Positions 11,601-25,124 of a DNA stretch of 64,000 nucleotides are shown piece after piece. The DNA lies in the NCBI RefSeq assembly GCF_001649575.2, contig NC_051443.1:18872824-18936823 (forward strand). Reading direction: 5' to 3'. The DNA comes from Kryptolebias marmoratus. Its lineage: Eukaryota; Chordata; Actinopteri; Cyprinodontiformes; Rivulidae. How positions within the stretch are numbered: position 1 is the first letter of the stretch; every line of letters begins with the position of its first letter. Made by a program: the position numbers and the translations under genes. The notes beneath the pieces are model-generated. The model worked only from the letters and a program-made list of their open reading frames with translations. It ran no database searches and had not been told where the DNA came from.

Positions 11601-14600
11601 AGATATTTTTTTCTTCTTTTACCCAGTGTGTGTCTCACTGCCATAAAACTTTTCTCTCAAATCCCCTCAGAGTGCAGAGAGTGCGCACCCAAGCTTCAAT
11701 AGACCAGTTATTTTAGCTCAAAGTATTCTCTTCAAAACTGGAAGTGAAGTATATTCTTTAAATTGTAAAAACTCCTGCATAAAACACTATAAAAACATAA
11801 AAAATCAAATGTAACCATCAGACTCTTCTGCTGATTGTGGTTCAAGAATTTTAAGGTTTGTTTGAGGCTTACTTTTTAGTCTGTGTTTCTGTCTGCCTGT
11901 CTTAAGAGTGCTATCTGTGGTTACCATGGTGACCCGAATAAGCCACTGGCAACAGCTTTAACATTTTTTTTTATATTGGTTCTCTTCAGCCTTCTTTTAC
12001 AAAAGCCAACATCAAAATGTTGGCTTTTTTCTTAGCTTAAAACGTTACAAAGTTGTTGAAATTTGAGGGAACTGCTACATTGGCACCCTTCAAAATTTCT
12101 TCAAGAAGTTTCTAGTTTTGAAGCATCACACTTACAGTATTCACTGTTTTTAATGTTGACTTGTGAATACAGTTGACTGTCTCTCAGTTTTCATCAACCA
12201 ACTTTTAGAACTGACACCGAGTGCTGAAAACTCCGCGTGTGAGATTCAGCCCTCTGAAGTCTCCGCAGAAGACTCCTTCACACCTCCTCACACACAAACA
12301 CACCATGTTCTCACACGCTCGGAGCGACGCAGCTGAGAGGGAGTGTGGCACGGCGCGGGGATATGGAGCAGGAGGCTGGCAATTGTTTGCTTCATCTTTG
12401 ACCTCTCCCGACCGCTGAGAATGCAGAGGTTATTGGACGTCAACAATAAAGGCTCAGTTCTCCCAAATGAAGCAAATAGGCATTCCAGCGAAGGGGAGCT
12501 TAGCTCTAATGCTTTTAATGCTCATTGTCTGAACAAAAAGCTGAATTTTCTGTCTTGGAAAGACATGCTAGGACTGTTGCTGGAAAGTTGGCACCTACTC
12601 GTTGAAAATATTCTCATCAAATCATTGTTTTAATGATCTAATTATGCACTTATTTGTAAGAGCCGCATAGCCAGTGCAGAGAAAACAAATCTGACGTTTT
12701 ACATCTCTCTCTCTCTCTCGCTCTCCCTTTCTTTATGCCAGTGTTGCTCTGATTCTAATAAATCCCACTGGGTAAAATGTGTTTGAGTTACAGAAGGCCC
12801 CAGATCTCTGCGGAGTTTTTAATGCACCATTTTCCTTTATGAAAAGACCCGGGGCAGTTAAAGCGTCTCTGGGTGATTTGCAGGGAGCAGCTGAGAATGG
12901 CGGCAAACACACTCGCGCACGCTCGCCTAATCTGTATCCTTCCCACACCCACGAGCTGAAGGACTGACACCCTGCTATGCATGTACACATGCCTGAACAT
13001 TAGTGCCTGTGTGGACCTACAGTTCAGGGCTTTAGCGACTAACTGACGGCTAAAACCGCTGCAGCATAATCCCAGGTAAACACCAGGACTATTCAACAAG
13101 TGCTGATAACATCCTAATGCAGCTGATTGAAGTGTTAATGTGAACCAGAACCTGATACTGATTAGAGATTGAACTGATTATGTTGACAGAAATTTGATAG
13201 CTCTGTTGAACTCACATTAGATTTGATCAGATTAATATTCCTGCCAATAAAATTGGAATTCATGCAGCTTGGACACAGTTCATGCACCATGTAGCTCGTG
13301 CATACACACGGCGGTGGTAGATAGTGGTAGATAGCAGTGATTGCGTTTCCGCAGCATAATAAGTAAGTAATAGAAGCCTCCAAATAGAAAAGAGCGATGG
13401 AAAAGCCACTGACATAGAGTGGCCTCCACCAAGCCTATTATTTTCCGGATCCGGACATGTAGAAGTGCATTATTAAGCTTGGTTAAGTGGCTTTCAGCGT
13501 GTGATATCTGGATCTATCTATATGATGTGCATTCAGAATTTCTCATATGAGAGCATTAAACATGCAGGGAGGATTTGCATCTTTCATGAAGCCTTTAGCA
13601 AATAGAGTGAATGACATCATACTCCAAAGATGGAGGATGGAGCTGAAGGTGTTGTATGAGAAAAAAAAGCAGGTATAAAATAAATAAATAAAGGCCTGTA
13701 TCGCCTCCTTCCTTTCATGCCAGAGTTTTAGACTAAAATCATCCTATGTTAAGAAATGAATTGAAAATAAAATTAGGTGTCACGCTCAGAGTGTCAGTTT
13801 TTTAAGGTCAGTAGGCTGTGGCAGCCATCAAATGAATCAAGCTTACTCTAAAAGTTAATTAGTTGTAGATGCACATTCAGTGATCACTTTCTGCAAGTTT
13901 TATCAGTTTGTGAGATATTTTGGTATCAGACAGACGAGCACAGACGCAGGTAAAAACATTATCGCTCTGCATCGCCTTTCGATGGGGGGGGGGCAATGAA
14001 GATGAAGGTGAATGAATGTGCAGCATGCTGTTAGAGGCAAACATGAGCTAATTTCCCATCAGCATCTCTTAGAGGATGTGTCTGGAGCCTCTCCTGGGAG
14101 TGTTTACACTCTCCCACCCCAACGCTCACACAAACACACTTCCACCAAGTCTGTTTCCTGTTGTTCCTCGAAAGCAGCTGTGAAGGCAGGGCTGCCGTGC
14201 ACATGTGAGCATTAATAAAAAGTGGGGTGTATGTTGCAAAGTGAGGGCCCCAGCGAGCAAAAAAAAAAAGAAAAAAAAGCTCTATCTGCATCACCATGAC
14301 AACGGCTTCGTAACAACAGAGAGACAACACCCATCTCCCAACCCCCATCAGCTGTGTGTGTGTGTGTGTGCGCGCACATGAGTACATTCATATGTGAGTT
14401 GTGGTTACATTCCTTTCTATGCGACAGAGGGAACGCTCATTGTGGAGTATCCTAGCAGGTAATGCCTGTACCTCAGAGTGTTGGACGCAACCCTAATAAA
14501 TGTGTCTGTATGCCTCAGCAGGGAGTGGTCACACAAACACACACGCACACACACAGACACACAAACACAAATGCACTAACGAGCTTCACTGCCGCCTCTG

Positions 14601-17600
14601 TATGAATGGAAGTGATACCTCAGCAGCACTTTGCCTCTGTGTGTCTCAGCCAGCCAATTGTACAGCTCACTGCTCTACCTCCAGGAAGGGATGACATCAT
14701 CTCTGGCCAATAGCATCTCAGCTGAAGGGCGTGCTTCTTTCTGCTGGCTACATGGCTGGGGTGATGAGGAAGCTTGTGCATGTGTGTGTTTGTGTGTGCT
14801 TTTATTAGGAAGGTTACTGATTGACATGCATCCACCGTCTGCCTATGGGATCAAACATTTTTCCTGTCCTATACCTCTCTGTTTTCTCTCTTTTTTGTTT
14901 TTTTAATTTTCTTTACTATCTTTTTTAATTCAGATCCCCCCCCACACACACACACACACTTTTATTTATCAAAAATAAGCAGAGCTTCAGTCTGTTTCCT
15001 TTTCGTTACCTCATACTTGTGCATCTTTGCTGCCTTTCATCCCCCTCCAGCGGGATCTTCAGTGGCATCATTTTAATGTCTTTTATTGACTATCGAGTTA
15101 CAAAACCAGCCGATAGGTCATCATATGAGCTGGCAAAATGTATTTATGAACTGTATGCTGACAATGCAGGGAGTAGGTTGTCACCATGATAAAGCTACAA
15201 ATGAGCTCATTGCTAATATAGCTCAGTGAAAAGTGAGCGTTTGTGTGACTGTTTATACAGAGAGAAGTAACTGTAGCTTGGGAGCTAAAAGTTCAATTTA
15301 AAGTACAGTACAAGTTTAATATTTTTTAGTTAGCTTTCCATTGGTTTTCACAGTTTGCTAGGCTGAGCTGAACATCTCCTTGCTAACCAAGCTTTGGGCC
15401 ATTTTTACTAACAAACAGTATTCATTTTTTCTTTTTTTTTGTAGGAAAGTAAATAAAATGTGTTATTTAACTGACGTGTTTTGCTAAGAGTTGGGACATT
15501 GGCTAAAATGTCTTTTGAAAATAGAACATAAAGAAAAGCTCTGGTCCTGATAACAGTGGTTACCCTGAATGTGCACCTTTTACTTTCAGCACATTTTAAG
15601 CACTTTCCAAGAGGGAAGTAAATGCTCATTTGATCCAATTTTAGTTTTGTAGCTTAAATTATTAGTTTAGACCTTTTGAAGTGGGGTTTTGTGAAAGAGT
15701 TATAAATAATGACTATCTTACCTGTTGTAGATAGCTTTTTAAAATAATAACCATGTAATACAAACCCATCGAAGATGCAAAGATTTATTAAAATGGAAAT
15801 TCTTCCGATTGGAGTTGTTTTAAGACAGCAACAGTCCACTTTGATCTTGGCCACGTTTGCATTAGCTCTTAGCTCATAAATCCAGGCAGTATTAAACTGT
15901 GTTTCTCCAAACTGAGGTCGTCCAAAAGGTCATCCTCAACAGGTAAGTTATTATTTATTCATAACCTTTCCACAGAACTGAGCTTCAAAAGGCCTGAATT
16001 ATGCCTTTAAAGATTATTTTAATCTGTAAATGCTTGTCTATAGACATTTTTAGTCAGTACTGTGATGACCAAAACAAGGAAACACAATAAAGCTGATAGG
16101 CAAATAATCAGTGAAGAGCATTAAAAAGGCTGTAGTAGTTGTAAGACACGTGTCCACGTGTCTTGGCTGCTTTTCAACTTGCGAAGATGATTAATCCTCT
16201 GCTGTCACTCAATGATTAATTAATTAGATGCTGTGTCACCATATGTGTGTGTCTCCTTGGTAACAAGGCTGCAGCTTCTGGCCATTGTTCATATTTTTAA
16301 TAAAATGTCTCAGAGTTTATTTGAATCAAACCAAAATCAGAAAACTCTCTGGCAGCCGATGAATGAAGCAAACGTTGCTGAGTATGCCAATGTCTGAGAT
16401 GAGATAGCGATTTCTAACCTGTTTCATCAAACCATTCATTGACAAAGTCTGAGTTTATCATCATTACAGACTCTTTAAATTGGGCATTTGATCTCACTTG
16501 TCATCTTTCAGTTTTGCAGTTGTGCCAAGTCATTTCCCCCTTTTTGTTCAGAATTGCACACGTTATCTAGCAGGCTCCACTGCTGAGCCTTTTCATCATT
16601 AATGATACATTTATCACTGATGGCTCAGCAGTATATCATCAATATTGTGGAAATTTGGTTAATAAGTAATAAGCAAGCTGTCTGTCTTCACCAGCCCCCC
16701 TATCTCTCCTCTTTGCCTCTGTGCCGTGTGTCCCTCAGCTGCTATTTCCTCCCCGTCCTCTTTAACTGCATTGGAGAAATGCATTTTAGATTTGTGGTTT
16801 TCCCTTCACACCTGTCACTGTCGAGATATATGGTCCTGGTGTGGATAGTAAAGGTACCGGCTTGTGGTTAAATGGCAAATGAGGAATAGAAGTGTGTATA
16901 TGTGTGTGTATAAACAGTATGTCTGTTTGTTACATTTTAAATGATTTCCTACGTGTCTACACCTGAAGGAATAAATGCATGTGTTCATTTTGTGTGTATG
17001 TGTGTGTGTGTGTTAATAGAGAAAGGTTAGCATTGTCCTGAGACACTCCATCCATCAGGGTGATGACCTTTTACCTCTAAAAGCCAGAAAATTAGCTATT
17101 AATGGTTGAACCCAGAGAAGCATGGATGACAGAGAGACATCACCTTCAGGAGAAATGTCAGGTCTTTTTTAAAGGAACAAAAAATACTCAAGATAAGAAA
17201 AGTACTGTTTTATTGTGACTGGACTTTACAATAAGTGACATATTTGTTATAATGAGGTTTTTTTTAAGGACGCACAGTGTGGTAAGATTAGGCTTTTTTT
17301 CACCTCCAAATGCAAGTTCTGACTAAATTAAAGGTTAGATGTGTATTTCCAGCTGGGTGAACCAAATATGCCTTGAGCCTCTTTGAGTTACAGCAGCTGG
17401 TCCCAGTTGTTACAGACACTGGCAGCTCCAGCTTCAATTAGAGACGAGGAGGCAGTACTCAAAACATGGAAAGGAATATAACTTAGGTCAAATCAGAGAA
17501 TGCCAAACAAAGCTTAGATGGATTTCAGATTTAAATAACCTTTGGAAAAAGAGCTGATTATTTAAGAACAGAGCAACAAAAGAAAGTGGTATAAAGACGT

Positions 17601-20600
17601 AGGTGCCTCTATAAGATATGAAACGAATGTTCTGAGGAAAAGCGAGCAATGAATATCTTACCTGTCATTTACAACTCTTTGATTGACTTCAGTTTGGAGA
17701 AATAGTTAAATCTGGCAGCAACCCACTTTGGTTTTTACCCTGCTCTGACCAGCTGTTAGCTCGTCAACCCAGTCAGAATTAGACCCTATTTTTCTAAACT
17801 GAGGCTGTTCAAAGAGCTATCTACAACAGGTAAGATGTTCATTGTTCATAACCTTTCGACAAAACCTCACTTCAAAAGACCTGAAGTATGGCTTTAAAGC
17901 CTATTCAGACATGGGATGTGGGTTCCACTGATGGCTTCATCAGGCTGTTGGCATTCATTCATTCAGAAGCTTTGAGTAAGATGGCGTATCCAGACTTTAG
18001 TGAATGGCACTTTTATGTTTCACATTTTTAGCTACTTGTAATGGTGACAAAAATCTGTGGTTGTATACAATTGATGCTACGCAGACAAGCTCAGCCAGTT
18101 CAAGTGAGAGCAAGTAGATAAGGGTGGAGACATGATGCAAATAGGATTCATTCTTAAGTTCAACAGGCAGGAGTTTTAAAAACAATATTGTTTTAGTGGA
18201 CTCTTGATTCCCTTCCTAATCATAAATGCGTGTTGTTGTCTGTATGTATTTATCAGACTCCAATAAAAAGCTGTTTCTGTATAGATGATTGATTATTCTG
18301 CCTAAGTTTTAGACTTAATTAATATTTAGGGGATCATCAAAGTCCTAATGAAGCAAGAATTGTCGGCTCGTAAGTCTCATGTTGGCACATTTGGCTGCTG
18401 TCAAATTATTGGAAAGCAGTGTATGACTGAAAAAAGCCTTTAACAAAGCATGTTTGTCAATTTGTTTGGATATTTTACTGAATTTTAAGCACTAATAATT
18501 TTATTTTGTTGTGAAAACACCCATATTTAGCATATAGAAATCAAACATTTGGAGTAGTCAGTTAGGTGGTTAGGCATTTCTATACAACACTTCCCTTCCT
18601 CTTCTCTGCCTTCGTCCCTGTTGCTTCACCTCTCCGGGTTCGGCTGATGGAACAGTGAGATGCTTCTTCTGTTGTATGACATCAATGCACATTTACACAC
18701 TGACGTCTACACACCGACATCGAGGCTGAGTGGATCGGTGAGGGAAAGTGCACAGAGAGGAGAATGATATGATATGTGTTTGAGAGATGTCAGGTTCCAG
18801 TGAGAAGGAGACTGAGTTGCTGTGGAGAGATGAAGAGTGAAACAAAAGACCGCAGGAGGAGAACAAAAAACAAGAATTGAGGGAAACTGTTGCAAAAAAA
18901 ATGAGATTACTAAGCGAGAAAGATTACGATTGTACACAAACATGTTAGATGTGACATTTATAAGAAAAAGGAAACAGGACAAATGACCCACATCAGCTTG
19001 TTTTTTTCCTATATATGTGTGATAGAGGATGAGTGGGGAAAAAAACTAAACAGACAGGTTCAGCAAAGGATCAGAGCTCAGCATCACCAGAAGCAAGCTG
19101 AAATGTGTGCCTACGGCCTGATAGATGGAGAAACCTGATGAGGTGGTGGAAAATAAAGTAGAGAAGTCACGGAGATGAAGTCAAGGGATGAGTCAGATGA
19201 ATGTGTACATTTGAGCTGTCTATAAATTGCTCTGCAGTGAGGTAGAAGTGAATCACGAGCGGCACAGAAAGGCAGCCTGAAGTGCAGTGATTGAACGGCA
19301 AATCCTTCATTCTCTCTGATCGCTCCGAGCTTTGGCCAAGATGGGAAAGATGGACAGGGGAGCCAACTGGGGATAACAAACACCTTGAGTTATTTTATTT
19401 GCAGGGTTTGTTTCAAGTCCTTAAAAGTCAATTTAAAGTTCTCTCTCTGTGTTGCTGCAGTATCCACATAGGGTAAACTACTTGACCAAACACAGAGCCA
19501 TGGAAAAATCAATGACTCATAAAAGAAAAAAAAAAAATGCAGTAGGAACAGATCACGCAAATAAACTCACAACCGCACATACAACAGGACACCACAGTAA
19601 TTCCCTTTGACCAGCTATGTTTTCCTCTTCGATACACCTCACCACACATGACAGAGCAAAACACACATGGGGCACATTAACCTCTCTTTCTGTCACACAC
19701 AAACACACACACAAGCATTCCTTTTCCTCAGGGAAACACCAGCTGGGGCATGGAGAGTATGGCGTAACTATGGCAACAGCATCAATAGGTGTGGCAATGC
19801 TGGGTAGACTTTAAAGCAAAAGCCTTTACGCTCATATCTGACTTCATGTGGGATTGTGTTCAAAATGTGTGTTTTTCTTACACAATCATACAAAATTGTC
19901 TCTCTATACAGTACACACATAAATAACCCTCATCTGTTACTACAGTATTTTACCTTCCAAGTCTAACTTTTTGTTTCAGTGCAATTGTATAAAAATTGTG
20001 ACATCAAATTTAAAAGAGCAAAACGAGCATTACCTGAAGGATTATCTACTGCCTGTTTCCTTACATGCCAAAGTTTGAAGGAAAGATCTTGTGCTATATA
20101 TTGGTGCTTTGGGTATGTGATGGAGATGACTCTCAGCTACTGCCACACCAAATTGTAGTTTAATATCTGTAACAGTGTGTGAGTTAGAGACAGTTTTGTG
20201 TTTTCTAAAGTTGATTGACCATCTGGAATTGGGCTGACTCCAAAGCTTAATCAGTTCTAGACATGCATCCAATGATTACTTTCTTGGAGTTTCATTAAAA
20301 TTTGTCCACTGGTTTATGATTAAAAAAAACATGCATACACACAGACACAGACAATTACATGACTGCTCACCCTTCATAGTTGTGGTTTAGAATAACATAA
20401 TGGCTAAGTTCCATTACTGCCTCACAGTGTGCAAATTTCTTTCCATGGAGACCAGCTTCTTGGACATGAATTTCAGTTTTTTCTTGCACAGGATACAATG
20501 GACAGCAGACAAAAAAAGTAAAGAGGATTGCCTTGCTCTAAAATTCAGTTGAGAAAAGATGTATTGTGCAATAGAATAGCAACAGAAGACACCAGAAAAC

Positions 20601-23600
20601 CTACCAACTTTTACTTAATTTAGATTTTCAAGCAACAATCCAACAGAAGAAAATACCTTTGATGATCAACCTCAAATGCAACCTTCCTTAGTCATCTCTG
20701 CTCCCAGTTCTTTGCAGTAATGCTTTAAATTGCATGCATAAACCAATATTACATAAATCTTAATATGTGTTTTGTCCATTTATTCTGTGTGTGTGGCTCA
20801 GTTTGACTAATCTGATTTGCATTAGGCTCAACCAGCTCATCTAATTTTATCCAGAGAAACACCTAATTAAATCTTTAATCAGAGAGTGCATCATGCTGTA
20901 GGTATGCCTGCTGCTTCTTTAGTCACTCCACATGCATCTTTAGCCAAATAAAACGCTGTCATCTCCCCCTCTGCTTGTGTGTACATTTGTGTTGGCAGGT
21001 AGTTGTGCGAATCAGTGTGTATCCCTCGTGCTGTGTAGTCTTGTTTGTGCACACATATCTGTTTTTGGTTTTCTGCTTGCTGTGTAATGTTGGTAGGAAA
21101 AAAAAAACTGTGCAGATGCTTTTTGCATGTTTATTCCCTTCACTTTTATATAGTGAAGTGAAGGCTGCGGTATGCAGCCTATAGGCATGGGCAAAGAGTT
21201 GAGGGAGATGTAAGCAGTTCAAGTTGTTGTTTTCAAGTTTGTGAGCATAAAAGTTTTTCTAATGCATTTGTTTTCCTATTATTTTCTCATTCCTCTAAAA
21301 TCGGGTAACTCCCCCCCCCCCATTTTCCTTCTCATTGCCCCAGACACTGCTGTCTTGTGCAAATAGTCAAACGATTTCAAGAAGCTAAAATAAATGAGCC
21401 CAAAAAGAAGCAGTTCAATCACCAGAGTGTCAGAATTGTGGAAGTGTTACTAATAACCCTAAAAAACAGCAAATCAGAATTGCACATGCAGGCACACAAA
21501 GGACGTTCAGCCCTGCAGGCAGCTGATTTTATCATACATCTCTGCCACAGTGACAGCCATGAGCACATGAAACACTTTTGTTTCACTCTCAGTAATGATC
21601 TTCTTATCAAGTTATTGATTGATGTTGAGGTGCTTGATTAGAGATGGTAAGCAAGTAAAAGAGCTTTAGAAGGCCTTAAAGCCAGAATTAAAGGCAGAAA
21701 AAGTAGGCAGGCAGGTTTTGGTTGGTAAAGCTCTGACAGGCTGACTGCTTTTGGACAATTCCAGCTTTTCTGTCAAAACTACATTTGAAAAGCACACAAA
21801 AAATGTTATTACTTTCAGAGAATTATTATCTAAAACTAAAGTCTTCCAGGTTTAATGTGCAGTACATGTAAAAATGAACTAATAAATGATTTATTTATTT
21901 GATAAATCAAGAACTTGATATAATTATTAGTTAGTTGCCTTTTGTCATAGCAGCTAAACGGTTTTAACAATAGTTTAAGCTACCTTAAATCTACCTTTAG
22001 GTAACTTTGTTTTGCTGCAATATGTAGCATCTAGTTCTGCACCCAATTACAAACCAACCATAACGTAAAAGACCATAATATGAATATAATAAGGATTATT
22101 AAAAACAAATGTGTGATCAAAGTACTTGAAGTGACAGTTCAGATCTTACGAAACCGGATTATGTGGAGAGGTTAGACAAGTAATATTTTGCAGAAATAGA
22201 GTTTGAAACTGACTGGACTGATGATACTAATAGCAGCTGACCATGGAGAGGCCAAGACCAAAGTGCAAAGTTAAAACAACTCCAGTCTCAAAATTGTCAT
22301 GGTGTGAGGGCTATTTATTTACCATTCGTTTCACATTACACAGTCATTTCAACAGAAACATCAACATATTCCTGCTGGAAGTGACTCAGGCTGCACCAAA
22401 AGTGTGAACAGCTACTGCTATATGTCCTTGAAAATAACAATTTTACTGTAATATAAATCTAACATGATTGTAAAGATTTGTAAAATAGCGTTTACATGAA
22501 CCGCCATGAATTTTTTACATTTTGAGTTGTTTTAGGACCACTTAGTTCCTGGCGCTGCGCTAGCTTGGTAATCCACTCAGAACTAATCTTTATTTTCCAA
22601 GCAAAATGTAAGATGTTCACAACCTTTCCACAGAACTTCATTTTAAAGAATCTGAACTATTGCTTTAATAAGTGTCTCCCTGTAAAGATTTTTAGAATTC
22701 AATCAGCAGTCTGAGGCAGATAGAAGCGGATGAAGGGATATTCTGGGAGGAAGTTTTCAGGAAGGGGCCACACAGAACCACTTGCAGTCTCCATGGGGGT
22801 GTGGGTGTATGTCATATCCTGTCCACCAGCTGTCACTCAATCCAGGGGGTGTTGGCTCTGAAGCCACACTGACTGACGGCTCACAGCAGTGCTCTGCATG
22901 TGTGTGTATATGTGTGTGCACTCCTGAGGTAATAAATAGATATACTGTATATCAGCACCCAGCTTCCTCGAGGGGCTAACGCTCTGCTTGTGTTTGAGTG
23001 TGTACATGTAGGAGACACTTATTCCTAATGACAGTAGAAGGTCACTGTTATCCCTCTGATACTCTCACTTTCTGTGTCTGTGTGTACCAGCCATCACTCT
23101 CTCTGTCTGAGCAGACCAGTAGGCTTCCTCTTCGATCATATGACACATGAAGCCTGTTATTTTGATTCGTTTTCTCCTTCTTTTCTTAGTATCTGGGATA
23201 TCTCACTCCTGATAAGTTGTGTTATGTGTCAAGTTCGATGACTGTGAGGTTTTAGGTCTTAATTTATGAGGTTTTTGGTCAAAAGTGATTCTAATATTGC
23301 TTCATTATTACCTTGTTTGCTTACATTTACTTGAGTTTTTATTCCCCACATGAGCTTTTGTTTTTACAAACTGTTTCAGTCGGCAAATAAAGCACTATAA
23401 GATACAACTCTTTTCAGAAAAGAGTAAAAAAAAAAGTTTTCTGGGGAAATTATTAGTTCGAAATGACATTTTTTTACTACTTTTGAGACTGAGTAATTAG
23501 TGCTGGTGGGAACACTACTTTCAAGTAAGAAAAAAAAAAATATAAATGACTTGATTGATAGTTTTTATTTAGCTTATTTGCTCAACTGTTCTGTGCAATA

Positions 23601-24886
23601 ATCAACCTTAATGCAAACAGTGCAGTGAGGATTTTATTCCCACAAACATCTTTTTTTGTCTTTGTTTGCATCATGTTTTCTTAATGGTTTTTGGATGCGT
23701 GTCATCAACAGAATATATTGCAACGCTGTCAGTAAACTATTGATCTTGAGCAAGTGGAGGTGCTCAGGAAACAGCTTTTAAATGCTAACAATTCAGCCAA
23801 ATCAGCAGCATGAGGGTCAATAGACCACAGGGACATAAAGCTGTGTCTCTCAGGATGTATTGTTTAAGTCGTATTTGGAATTAAGTGAGTAGAAATCTTT
23901 ACTGAGTCAAAAAGACATTCCTGTTAAATGTTGGATTTTGCTTTCCCCCAATTTTGATTTTTATTATGCTGAATTGAAAGCCAGCAACTACTGCAACCTT
24001 GTCTTTTGTTCGAGAAAATCAATGAGCCGCCAGGATTTGTCTGCACTCAGGCAGGAGGCAGGAATTTCAGTGTTTGTAAAAAAAAAATTTTGTATTTCTT
24101 TTTGTCAGCCAGATTTTAGAAAAACCAAAGTGAACAAAATGTTGTTAGTTAAAAAAACAAAATAGATGGAGGAGGAATTTGTTACATTCAGGAGTGAATT
24201 GAGATTGCTCTCTTTAAATGTCAAGATAGAACAAATAAATAAATAATATTCAAAAAACCTTTTCATAATTTAATGTTTTCTTTAACTGCACTGTCATCTA
24301 AGAAGACTAGACTTCAAAGATTCAGCTTACATTTGAGATGATTTGGTCTGAACACATCTATAATGCGCTATTATTAATATATTTTACCATATTTACTTAC
24401 AATTGGAGAACGTGTGGGAGTGAAATCTACTTTGGAGCTGTCTTTATCGGATCAGCCGAATTAGCTTTGATTCAGTGGTATTCTCATCCTGCCAAGAAAA
24501 AAAACAAAGGCATCTAATGTTACTGGCAATCCCCTCTAATGCTTATATCATTTTACATGTGACTGAAAAACTACAACACCTTGAGAACCGGTGAGAATTT
24601 AAACCAGGCTGGAGGGCAAAGCAGAGGGATTACATCAGCCTGGAGAGGGGTGATATTGCCCCCTGTTCATTCACATAAACCTCTGTAACGTGTACACGCC
24701 AGTGTGTGTGGCTGCAGTAGGAGATATAAGGATTTGGGGGTCTTTTTTTGCAGTAATCCAGGTTTCTATCACCGGGACAGGCAGGAGATATGAGGGTGAA
24801 GGAGCAAGAGAAAGATAGCAAACAAAGGTAAAGGAAGGTTCTCCAGGAGTCGGACCCCTGACCTTAAAGCCTGTTTGTGTCTGTGT

Positions 24887-24942
<56 letters not shown>

Positions 24943-25066
24943 GAGGTGGGATCAAACCCCTCGCTCAAATACAATCGTGTGATAGGACTTGGCCCTATCT
25001 AATCAAGGGCAGGAGGTCACTTCCGAACAACTGGGCAATAAAAGATTATTTCCAGCCACATAACAN

Positions 25067-25124
<58 letters not shown>

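Noticed and set aside
24946..24962. GGGATCAAACCCC resembling a tRNA T-arm
   Set aside because: No acceptor, D or anticodon arms are present around it, and it is the microsatellite flank. The similar word in the 34720-35700 repeat is part of an interspersed element.
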